The notes beneath the pieces were generated by a model that was not told where the DNA came from, made no database searches, and saw nothing but the letters and a program-made list of their open reading frames with translations. DNA of 30,038 nucleotides from Haplomitrium mnioides (taxonomy: Eukaryota; Marchantiophyta; Haplomitriopsida; Calobryales): contig JBNGIS010020134.1 in assembly GCA_049999725.1 (NCBI GenBank), positions 1 through 30,038 of the forward strand. The letters are read 5' to 3'. The number at the start of each line of letters is the position of its first letter. Within the stretch, counting starts at the first letter, position 1. Position numbers and translations under genes: made by a program. Positions 8,691 to 17,225 of this stretch are shown one piece after another.

Positions 8691-9480
8691 TCTATATACC
8701 ACATTTGAAGGACCGATAAGCCGAAAGATACCACTCTGATTATCGATGGACACCACACTGGGTCTAAATCTTGTCCTCTCAAATGTTGGTCGGGCTGATA
8801 ACTCCATCAGTTGGGTCGCAACAACATGCTATATCTCACCTTCAAACTTAGAGGCACATGCATCAGCTACTCTACTCACAGGTCTCACTTCAATATTAGA
8901 AGTAGCACTTTGAGTCTCCTCACATAATGTGGCTGCCAACTTGAACACTTCAGCTAGTGCGACTCTTCCAACCAACACATCTCTAATTGAAAACAATGGT
9001 TTCTTGACCACTAGCTTGGCTATCTCCATAGCCAAAGACGCACTCCCCTCCACCTCAGCTCATCTCTCCATCTCCTTAGAAGCTTGAGTCAAACTTATTG
9101 ACGTAGTCTTCACAAAATATGTCAACTCAAATGACAGTGGAAGTCTTACCTACCAGTGAGCATCCCCTCTCAAAGGATCTGACTCCACCTTTGCTGCCCT
9201 AGGCTCAAAAGCCTTGCTTGTTTCTTTGATCACCGCCGTAGATGCATTAACATGGGCTGTTCCACACATGAATCCCATATCAGCTAAATCTTTATCAACT
9301 GCTTATGAAGTAGAGACTTCACCTCTAGAGTTGGGCTTCACATGTGTTTTAGTCATGGCAGCTAATTGCTGCTCCAACTATGCAATCCTAGCATCCTTAG
9401 GATCCATAGTAGCTGATAGAGCACCCACCCCAGCTCTCCCAGCTGGTGATGCTCCTCTGCCATGACCACCTCGCCTGCCT
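8691..9480 (-). pseudogene. Gag-protease spacer (MTase-gypsy)
   Basis: About 790 bp on the minus strand separate the zinc knuckle from the protease. The one longer open stretch (9053-8829) encodes ASLAMEIAKLVVKKPLFSIR and related helix-forming sequence with no recognised domain. The remainder is broken by many stops. Confidence 0.4.
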
Positions 9481-9600
9481 CTACCTTGCTCATCTGTGCA
9501 AGCTCCTCCTTGTCGTAGCTCCGGGTAAAGCAAAAAACATATGTCTCTAGTATGACCCATGACCCCCACAATGGTCACATTGTTGCTAGTGAGCTGCACA
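9481..9600 (-). pseudogene. Gag CCHC zinc knuckle with frameshift (MTase-gypsy)
   Basis: Two overlapping minus frames each give half of a retroviral zinc knuckle. One reads CDHCG (about 9580-9563) and the other GVMGHTRDIC (about 9570-9541). A one-base indel in the G run between them explains the break. Joined, the spacing would fit the C-x2-C-x4-H-x4-C nucleic-acid-binding knuckle of gag. A Gly/Arg-rich tail follows. Confidence 0.7.
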
Positions 9601-9810
9601 TGTATCTCCAGAATGGGTTGCTCGTGGCTTCTTTGCCTCTAGACATAGCCTTTGCAAATGATCTCCACTACATGTTCAACAACCTAATTGCTGACCTGCA
9701 TAAGATGCCAAAGACAAATGTCCTCCAACCTTATAGGCTTTCCGTGGTGCAGACTATGATGTAGATGTGGCTAGAGACGTAAAATTCTATGCTTCCTTCT
9801 GAAAACCTGT

Positions 9811-9854
9811 AGTGACTACTCTCTCACTCACCAGTGACTACTCTCTCACTCACC
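9811..9854. repeat. Perfect 22-bp tandem duplication in gag
   Basis: The unit AGTGACTACTCTCTCACTCA plus CC occurs twice in a row without mismatch. At 22 bp it shifts the gag frame. The lack of divergence suggests a recent event. Confidence 0.97.
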
Positions 9855-10644
9855 AGATTGAGCTCAATACACTCTTATAGTGTAAACACAATGGTAAATG
9901 TGGGATCAGAATCCTTGAGAAGGATGGCATCTCTCACTCTCCTCCTCAAATCTCTGTCAAGAATAAAATACTAGAACTGTACAACATGAGCCTCTATAAC
10001 TCCTTTTGTGATATTGATGAGCCTTCTCATCCTTGTATAAGCTTTCCTCAAGCTCTCTTCAGTCTTGCGTTGGAACTCTTGCAAACTCTTTACCTTGTCG
10101 ATCCTCACGCCCTAGTAATTCTGCTTGAGAAGCTCAAAAAACTCAACCACAGAGTTAAACAAAGGAATCCCTCCACTCTTTGATGCACTGACTAGAAAAA
10201 GTGTACTGAAAACTCCTCTTGACCCTGAAGCCCCAATATTGTGGCTAGTGCTACTAGAAGATGTTGTGTGGGTCGCAGGGCAATGGGCACTTGCCCTTCC
10301 ACCATAGATGATGGAGACATAATTTGGTGACCAATATTGTCTCCATTCCTCAATCTCAATCAAATGACCTCACTTGAATTCATGGTAATCATCCATGGGT
10401 GGCTTTTCCAAATGTTGAAACAAACCTTTCTATGCCATGAAAGGTGTAAAAAGAGCAGAATTCCGCAATGTTTGCAGATGACACCAAGTATCAAACTCTT
10501 GGATGAAATCATCCAGATCAATGGTGCCTACTGCACCAGAGAACCTCTTTGGTTTTTCTGTGGCTCCATACATCTCATCCATATCCCAAGACAACGGTGA
10601 ATGTACTTGAGCGATAGGAAGAACTTCCTCCTCTTTGTCCGATG

Positions 10645-10649
10645 TATGG
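10645..10649. repeat. Target-site duplication of chromovirus, left copy
   Basis: TATGG immediately precedes the left LTR. TATGA follows the right LTR at 16784-16788 (4 of 5 identical). Confidence 0.7.
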
Positions 10650-11216
10650 TGTAACACAACCCACATACATCACAAAAATTAGCACAAGCACAATACATAC
10701 AAGAATAGCGCATAAGAACTTTAAAAACCCACAAGGTAAGAGATGCCCAACAAGGTACTCTCTCTTCTTTATATACTAAGTGACAAGTACTTTGCTTACA
10801 TAGGTGGCGGAACCCCATTGGTTCCTTTTCTATCCTTCTCTAATTGGATCACCATTTTTCCTCTCTCATTGATTGGACCACCTTTTACTTTTATTCTCCT
10901 TCTGCCATGTGTTCTTATCTTTAGAACCTTCCATTTCTCTTTAGTTCTTCTTCTGCCACATGTCCTTATCGTAGAACCTTTTAGTTGCTTTAATACTCTA
11001 CTTGCTACGTGGCTTTATCCTCTTCTAAAATAGTATTTTTAGACTTTCTCTTTCACTTTAATTCGTTGACTTTCTCTCCTCTTACTATGTGTGACTCTCT
11101 TTATAATTGCACTCGTTTTTTGATACTCTAACTTAGTAATAGCTTTCTAGACATAGTTGACTCTATATCGCACTTCCATTTTTAGTTGTTGCTTTCCAAA
11201 GTTAGTGATCGTTGCA
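10650..11216 (-). mobile_element. Chromovirus 3' LTR
   Basis: This 567-bp LTR matches 16246-16783 nearly throughout. The main length difference is about 29 bp near 10850-10880, present here and missing in the other LTR, flanked by short ATTGGA repeats that could have mediated the deletion. Minus-strand TATATAAA is at 10768-10775. The three G-box positions (10906, 10957, 11006) read CATGTG, CACATG and TACGTG, all altered from the CACGTG of the other LTR. Confidence 0.93.
10768..10775 (-). promoter_or_regulatory. TATA box in chromovirus 3' LTR
   Basis: TATATAAA on the minus strand, about 118 nt before the LTR end. It is conserved in the 5' LTR at 16364-16371. Confidence 0.55.
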
Positions 11217-11231
11217 TTCCTCCCCCCTTTT
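11217..11231 (-). other. Chromovirus polypurine tract
   Basis: The minus strand reads AAAAGGGGGGAGGAA directly before the TGCAAC start of the 3' LTR, the normal site for plus-strand DNA priming. Confidence 0.85.
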
Positions 11232-11239
11232 AAGAGGCA

Positions 11240-11430
11240 ACGTCCTAGTTGCAAGTAAGAGAGGTCTCAAAAGAGTGAACAAGTGTAGATGAGTTAGCCA
11301 AAATTTCCAAAGGCTCCTAAGTAGCTTCATAAAGGGGGTAGCCTTTCCAATGAACCAAATATTCCACAAACTCATGACGACCACGACGCCATGTATATTT
11401 CTTTAAGAGTTGTTCAACCTCAAACTCTTC
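11240..11430 (-). pseudogene. Integrase C-terminal chromodomain
   Basis: The minus frame reads RRGRHEFVEYLVHWKGYPLY then EAT*EPLEILANSS, a clear chromodomain of the kind found at the end of chromovirus integrases. Such domains bind modified histone tails and steer integration to heterochromatin. The conserved Trp of ATWEP is a TAG stop here. The frame ends shortly before the PPT. Confidence 0.88.
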
Positions 11431-12575
11431 ATGACCATCAATAAGTTCAGGTGGTAGAGAGGGTTCCTGGGTACTTGTAAAAGAGGAAGAACGAGGAGCA
11501 AAAGCTTATAGTAAACAAACATGAAAGACTGGATGAATCTTCATGTGAGAAGGTAAAACCAACCGATAAGCCACTTCTCCAATATGAGCAGAGATAGAAA
11601 AAAGGCAAATAAAGTGAGCACTAAGCTTACGAGAATGAAGCAAAGGAGGATTAGAAGTGGATAGCCAGACTTGGTCACCTATAGCAAAAGTTGCCTCCCG
11701 ATGATGAGCATCAACATATTGCTTTTGCCGATTACAAGCCACTTCAAGGTTTGTCTTGGCTTGTTGAATATCGTGGTGTAGACGATGAAGAAAATCATCA
11801 GCAGCTGGACTTTTAGAGGTTGACGGTGTTGCTGAGTGAAGACTAGAGATCTTGATTGGATGCTCAACATATATAAAAAAGAAAGATATGGCTGTTGTAG
11901 AGCTATTGATAAAGTTATTGTAAGAGAACTTGACAAGAGTTAGTAGCCAATCCCATTCATCTTGTTCTTCCAAAGTAAATGCTTGCAACATGTCTTTAAT
12001 TATACAATTTGCACATCCAGTTTGACCATCAGATTCAGGGTGGTAGACAGTAGACATAGCTAATTTGGTTTTTAATAGACCAAATACGGTGCACCAAAAC
12101 ATGCTAGCGAATTGAGTCTCACGATCACAAATAACGACTTTAGAGAGACCATGATGAGAGTATGCTACTTCCAAATAAATGCAAGCTAACTCAAGGGCTG
12201 TCACTGACTTGGTCATTGGACAAATATGAATCATTTTGCTAAGTTTGTCCACAAAAACAACGATAGCATCATAACTTGTAGAAGTACATAGTAACTCACA
12301 CACAATGTCCATACTCACATGTTCCCATCGTCGATTGGGGATGGGAAGTGGTTGTAATGGGCCTCCACATTTAAGATTGGTAGATTTGTTTTGTTGATAT
12401 GCCAAACAACTCCGAACATATGCCTCCACATCTTGGTGCATCTTAGGCCAATAATAAACACATTGAAGATTGTCCAATGTTTTCTCGATTCCAACATGTC
12501 CACCAATAGCAGAATCATGTGCTTCATATAAAACTTCAGAGCGAAGCGTGATATTATTAAGGACTCACACCTTTT
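11431..12575 (-). pseudogene. Chromovirus integrase
   Basis: The longest open frame of the window (12477-11506, extendable to about 12575) encodes the integrase. The zinc-binding part has EAHDSAIGGHVGIEKTL and YVRSCLAYQQNK, where the second Cys of the HHCC motif is Tyr. The catalytic core has Asp in SMDIVCEL, Asp in VICDRETQF, and DGQTGCAN where DGQTE is expected, so the third catalytic residue is Gly. A GPY/F-like region follows with AIGDQVWLSTSN and SAHIGEVAYRLVLPSHMKIH. Despite its length the protein would be catalytically dead. Confidence 0.93.
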
Positions 12576-12747
12576 CTTGGAAGAAAATCAATCCTCTTAC
12601 CGTTTTCACCAACTTCTTTTGTTGTACAACAATTATCTCTTCATCTTTCTTGACTGCAACCATCATTTTTGACCACCATGTAGAATGTATGGCAAGCTCT
12701 GATAAGATGTTGAGTTGAGGCATGCAGGTCAAAGCATCTGCAATTTG

Positions 12748-13149
12748 TCATTTTCCTTCCACATACACCATCTTCATATGAAAGCGTTGTCGCCACTCCA
12801 CCCATCGGATCTGCATTTTGGCAAGCTCTTTCTGTGTTTCAAGATAGAGTAGAGGTTTATGATCAGTCTCAACAATAAACTCCTTGTCTCTTAGATAATG
12901 CTTCCAATATTTGGTTGATAACATAATTGCGAGCTCCTCCCGCTCTGTGGTATGGTAATTTTGCTCTATGTTGCTTAATTTTCTAGAGAAGAAAGCAGTA
13001 GGATCCAAACCATCCTCCCATTCTTGTTGTAAAACCCCGCCTATAGCTTTTCCCAACGCATCCACTAAAAGTTTGATTGGTCGTTTAGAGTCATACCATT
13101 TGAGAATATGAGCATGAAGAAGTGATTTCTTCAATGCTTGGAATGCCAA
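12748..13149 (-). pseudogene. Chromovirus RNase H
   Basis: This 133-residue minus frame matches gypsy RNase H, which removes the RNA strand of the RNA-DNA hybrid. Asp in IKLLVDALGKAIGGVLQQ, Glu in TTEREELAIM and Asp in FIVETDHKPLLYL are the expected acidic residues. It is uninterrupted, starting in the RT-RNase H tether at MAFQALKKSLLHAHIL. Confidence 0.93.
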
Positions 13150-13990
13150 TTCTTCTGCGGCTCCCCATGCCTATGTGTGATTTTTCTTGAGCAAATTGGT
13201 CAATGGTTCTCCTATTTGTTCAAAACCTTTTACAAATCAATGATAAAATCCAGTTAGCCCCAAAAATCCTCTCAATTGTGTTTGATTACTAGGAGCTTCC
13301 CATTTTTCAATGGCCTCCACTTTCTCATCCATGACTTGAATTCCTGCTGCACTTACTCAATGATCCAAGTAATCAACTTCTCTCTTACCAATTTCACACT
13401 TCAACATCTTAACATATAGTTTGTGGTCCCGAAGTACCTTCAATACCGTACGAAGGTGTTGTTGATGCTCATGAAGAATTTTGCTATAAATAAGAATGTC
13501 ATCCAAGAAAACAATAACAAAATTATCCAGAAAAGATCGAAAAATATCATTTATCAAGCCCATAAAGGTTGCAGGAACATTAGTTAATCCAAACGACATA
13601 ACTAGATATTCAAAATGCCCATATCGACTTCGAAATGCTGTTAATCTGCACGTCACCATCTGCAATTCGGATTTGGTTGTATCCACTTATTAAATCCAAC
13701 TTGGTAAAGTAGTTTGCTCCTTGAAGGTGATCAAATAAATCATCCATTCTTGATAATGGATATTTAATTTTCATTGTTTGTTGGTTGAGCGCACAATAGT
13801 CAATACACATCCTCATACTCCCATCTTTCTTTTTCACGAATGAGAGATGTTTGGCTAAATAAATCCTTTCTTCAATAATTTAGTGATTTGAGTTTTGCTT
13901 TCTTCCAATTCATAAGGAGGCAAATGATATGGTGCCTTGCACGGTGGAGTGCTTCTTAGGTGGCAAACCAAGAGGTAAGTCGTTGGTAAA
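13150..13990 (-). pseudogene. Chromovirus reverse transcriptase
   Basis: The RT is readable in at least three frames. [20 protein letters not shown] and [16 protein letters not shown] lie at 13837-13640. After a frameshift near 13630 come [20 protein letters not shown] and [14 protein letters not shown] (13620-13490) with the FLDD catalytic box intact. Between 13350 and 13150 the tether region (GFLG-LTGFYH-FVKGF) is broken by stops. Key Asp residues survive, so inactivation is by stops and frameshifts. Confidence 0.93.
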
Positions 13991-14178
13991 AACATCGTGA
14001 AATTCTTTCAAACCCCCTTGAAGTTCATGTGGGACTTTATGTTTGGAGTCATCATTATCACTTTTGACCTCCCATATGAGTCTCAAAAATACCATATCTT
14101 GTTTTTTATTGACTTTGCTCCAATCACATATAGAAGTAGTTGCCTTGAATGAGGTCATACTCGATCTCCCCAAATCTT
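13991..14178 (-). pseudogene. Protease-RT spacer of chromovirus
   Basis: The minus frame has GLKEFHDVFTNDLPLGLPPK, the usual lead-in to gypsy RT (LPPGLPP...), followed by a damaged stretch into the RT. Confidence 0.75.
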
Positions 14179-14508
14179 CTATTGGGGTGTTATGAGTGTC
14201 TTCTTTTGCCAATCCACTTGCGAGTTATGTCTTCTCAACCACTTCATTTCTAGAATGACATCATATCTTGCTAATGTTGTGATCTTCCATTCGAGCTCTT
14301 CTTGATAGTTACCCATATGTAAAGATATACTATGAGGTAGTCTTCCAATTGGCTCGCTTTGTCCATTTGGCATTTCAACTACTTCGTGCTCTTCTTCCTC
14401 AAGGGGTAGCTTCAACTTTAGTGCTATTACATGTGATAAATAATTTTCTTCTGCTCTGGAATCCACCAAAACCCTTATTGGAGTTCCTTCCATCCACCCA
14501 TCAACCAC
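14179..14508 (-). pseudogene. Chromovirus aspartic protease
   Basis: The frame reads IRVLVDSRAEENYLSHVIAL, where the active site DSGA is DSRA (Gly to Arg). VEMPNGQSEPIGRLPHSISL and TLARYDVILEMKWLRRHN follow, corresponding to the 'YDVILGMDWL' strand of retropepsins. The domain is otherwise uninterrupted over about 110 residues. Confidence 0.9.
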
Positions 14509-15555
14509 AGTTAGTCCTCCATTTTTTTGTTTTTCTACTTGACATATTCGGTTTTATCGACTTTTCTCCTCGCCTTTCTTCTTCCTCCCAGCAAAATCAC
14601 AAGATCTTCTTATTGGTGCCCAGCGTTTCCCTGACACTCTTGGTCTCCTTCATTATTGATATTGTAAAGAGGTCGTCGAAACACTTGTCTTGGATTTTGT
14701 CATAACGCTCTATATATTGGTGCAATGTGTCATATCAGGCCACAATTGTAGCATGTTCTAGTTTCTAGCCTCTCTTCCATCCTCTTATCCATAGCATTTT
14801 GTGTCCTTCCTTGATGATTTGGGCAATTGAAGTCTCTCCTTCTCATATTTCCCAACTCCACAGGTGTGGGGCTATAATTCCCTCATGTTTGCACAATCTT
14901 TAGTGTTCCTTCGATTCTGTGAGCAAATGATATGGCTTCATTCACATCTTTTGGGTTGCGCATCATGACTTCCCCTTGAATCTTTCTCTTTAATCTTTGT
15001 AGAAATTTGTCAAGGGCCTTGACTGGAGTCATATCTTCAATTTGAACTTGCAAGCTCCGAAACTCATCAATATACCTTGCAACGCTTCCTTGTTGCTCTA
15101 ATTCCCAAAGCTTGGTTCTTGCCATTAAAATAGAGTCTACGGATTTGAAATTATGTACTAAACCTTCGTTTAGAATGCTCCACAATAGTTGTTCTCCTCG
15201 TGCATTTTTTTGTCACTCCTATCCTTGCAGCCAAATATATGCATGCTCAGTTAAAAACGATCTTACAAATAATCCTTTCTCCAAATCCGAAGCATATGGA
15301 TAATATGATATGTGAACCTCCATTTGATAAACCCACTCTTCTACAACGCCAACCATGCGACTTCCTTCGTAAGGCTCCACTTTACACGACTTGCTCATCT
15401 TTTGTAGCAATGTTTCTTGACTTCTTTCTCCATTCTCTTATTGTAGTCGCATTTTCACCATCTCTCCCATTAGCATATTTGTTTGATGTTGACTTGCTAT
15501 TAGAGCTACTTGAAGCTCTTCCAACCTAGCCATCATTCAAGCTCCTTCTTCCATC
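14509..15555 (-). pseudogene. Chromovirus gag with degenerate zinc knuckle
   Basis: A plausible start at about 15555 gives MEEGA, a stop, then MARLEELQVALIASQHQTN, likely a short coiled coil. The capsid part follows: KVEPYEGSRMVGVVEEWVYQ and EKGLFVRSFLTEHAYIW (15410-15219), then LWELEQQGSVARYIDEFRSL and IQGEVMMRNPKDVNEAISFA (15185-14883). The zinc knuckle near 14750 reads TCYNCGLI*HIAPIY, where the last Cys is Tyr and a stop falls in the middle. At least one frameshift separates the two capsid pieces near 15215. Confidence 0.88.
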
Positions 15556-16229
15556 TTGCTAGAGCTTGCCTCTATGGTTTTTTTTTTTTTTCCCTTTCAC
15601 AACTTAGCTACTAGTAACTTATACAAAAACAAATATGTACACATTCCAATTATGTAGAATAGGTAAAATAAAAGGTTTAGTTGAGGCTAACACCAAATTA
15701 CAAAACCCCTCTCCAAACTGACGAATAAGGAAATCTCGTTACGTTTGTTTGGACATTACTTGAATACAAATATGACACTTGGAGTTGAACTCTTCTAGAG
15801 AAGCTTGGTTCAAATCCATTTTCTATCTACCACAAAACATAAATAAAACACTCCCAAGTAACACCATAATTTACTATTGGCAAGATAACGGGCTCTCTTG
15901 ATTCCATTACAAAAACCATAAAATCATCTCCAAAATTATACACCAAAATTTGCCGAAAGAAATGTTTATCAATGTTAAACACACAAATATTAAAAGGATT
16001 TAATAAAGGAATTCTATGAGATACAAATGCTCCTCTATCCACTAGCTATTATAGCATCAAGTCAAACTTCTTATCTTCATTTATAAAGGATGGGATATCC
16101 GCGATTAGTTATTCATGAAAACTTGAAAGTTCAACTCTCTTGGATTTTAGGCAAAGTGGAGATTCCACTACTCCAAGAGGTATTTAGTGCTTCTCCAAAG
16201 AGGGGTAATCCAAACTCTTTAGAGAAGAC
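15556..16229 (-). mobile_element. Chromovirus 5' leader (PBS to gag)
   Basis: About 670 bp of AT-rich non-coding DNA lie between the PBS and the first gag Met. A 13-bp poly-T run is near 15580 on the plus strand. No extra open reading frame is recognised. Confidence 0.7.
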
Positions 16230-16244
16230 CAAACTCTGATACCA
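16230..16244 (-). other. Primer-binding site, initiator Met tRNA
   Basis: The minus strand reads TGGTATCAGAGTTTG one base after the 5' LTR end. The first eleven bases match the plant initiator-Met tRNA 3' complement (TGGTATCAGAG). Confidence 0.88.
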
Positions 16245-16245
16245 T

Positions 16246-16783
16246 TGTAACACAACCCACATACATCACAAAAATTAGCACAAGCACAATACATACAAGA
16301 GTAGTGTATAAGAACTTAAAAAACCCACAAGGTAAGAGATGCCCAACAAGGCACTCTCCCTTCTTTATATACTAAGTGACAAGAACTTTGCTTACATAGG
16401 TGGCAAAACCCCATTGGTTCATTTTCTATCCTTCTCTAATTGGACCACCCTTCACTTTTATTCTCCTTCTACCACGTGTCATTATCTTAAAAACCTTCTA
16501 TTTCTCTTTAGTTCTTCTTTTGCCACGTGTCATTATCTTAGAACCTTCTAGTTGCTTTAATCCTCCGCTTGCCACGTGTTCTTATCCTCTTCTAAAATAG
16601 TCTTTCTAGACTTTCTCTTTCACTTTAATTCGTTGACTTTCTCTCCTCTTGCTATGTGTCACTCTCTCTATAATAGCACTCGCTTTTTGATACTCTAACT
16701 TAGTAATAGCTTTCTAGACATAGTTGACTCTATATTGTACTTCCATTTTTAGTTGTTGCTTACCAAAGTTAGTGATCGTTACA
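16246..16783 (-). mobile_element. Chromovirus 5' LTR
   Basis: This 538-bp LTR is paired with 10650-11216. It holds three CACGTG G-boxes at 16473, 16524 and 16573, each followed by T(C/T)NTTATC and spaced about 50 bp apart as a degenerate sub-repeat. TATATAAA lies at 16364-16371 on the minus strand. Confidence 0.93.
16473..16578. promoter_or_regulatory. Three G-box (CACGTG) sub-repeats in LTR
   Basis: CACGTG occurs at 16473-16478, 16524-16529 and 16573-16578 within roughly 50-bp sub-repeats that also share TTATC. In plants CACGTG binds bZIP and bHLH factors. They lie upstream of the TATA box in the element's orientation. Confidence 0.6.
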
Positions 16784-16788
16784 TATGA
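16784..16788. repeat. Target-site duplication of chromovirus, right copy
   Basis: TATGA immediately follows the right LTR. It is paired with TATGG at 10645-10649. Confidence 0.7.
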
Positions 16789-17225
16789 TCACTTACCAAA
16801 TGATGAGTCGCTCTTATTGCAGATCGAAATTAGATGACACTATGAGTGATGTTGTACCACCACCTTGCACTCCTTGGCTCCGTGTTGACCTTTGCTTACG
16901 TGAACTCACTTACAACTCACATGCTTTGCTTTTGCCACTCAACCACTTGCCAACAAGTCGGCTGAACTGCGCAGATTAGTACAAGTGACCCTTCCTTCTC
17001 CTTTGAACAAGGTACACTTTTCTTGCCAATCCTAGTTGATTGGTCTTCTTCTCAACCTAGGATCAAAATTTGACAACTCAAAACAAAATTTTGTTGCTCA
17101 CCTTCAGTTTTTTGCAAACAAGTCTTCAGATTTTCATACTTCACTACAGCAAAAATCTAGGCTTCCAGATAGCATGCGCCCTAGGAGTGTGCTATTGGAT
17201 TTCTGCCACCTTTGCACCGCTCAGT
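16784..17225 (-). pseudogene. Possible 5' continuation of MTase-gypsy gag
   Basis: If the chromovirus and one target copy are removed in thought, the minus frame of gag (TSDKEEEVL) continues for about sixteen codons into this side before a stop. Beyond that the same frame has further stops and no domain I recognise. It is probably the gag N-terminus or 5' leader of the older element. The assignment rests on position and frame only. Confidence 0.4.

Larger units (their letters stand above)
9601..10649 (-). pseudogene. Ty3/gypsy gag (MTase-gypsy), interrupted by a chromovirus
   Basis: The minus strand encodes a gypsy capsid-type gag in pieces. PLSWDMDEMYGATEKPKRFS and LDDFIQEFDTWCHLQTLRN (10640-10430) match the family start 'KPxxFxG... 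FxxxFxxWC'. Further on come EFFELLKQNY, a KVKSLQEF-type retrotrans_gag stretch near 10100, and YFILDRDLRRRVRDAILLKD near 9930. A perfect 22-bp tandem duplication at 9811-9854 shifts the frame. The gag frame is cut at 10649/10650 by the LTR of the chromovirus and may resume at 16784. Confidence 0.75.
10650..16783 (-). mobile_element. Complete Ty3/gypsy chromovirus, decayed, minus strand
   Basis: The element is 6.1 kb with two LTRs (10650-11216 and 16246-16783), a PBS, a PPT, and gag, protease, RT, RNase H, integrase and chromodomain in gypsy order on the minus strand. A 5-bp near-duplication flanks it, showing insertion as a unit into the gag of an older gypsy element. Many stops and frameshifts make it non-autonomous. 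Both LTRs begin and end TG-CA. Confidence 0.93.

Noticed and set aside
13610-13837. Separate small gene within the chromovirus
   Set aside because: It is the N-terminal half of the RT, separated from the rest by a frameshift.
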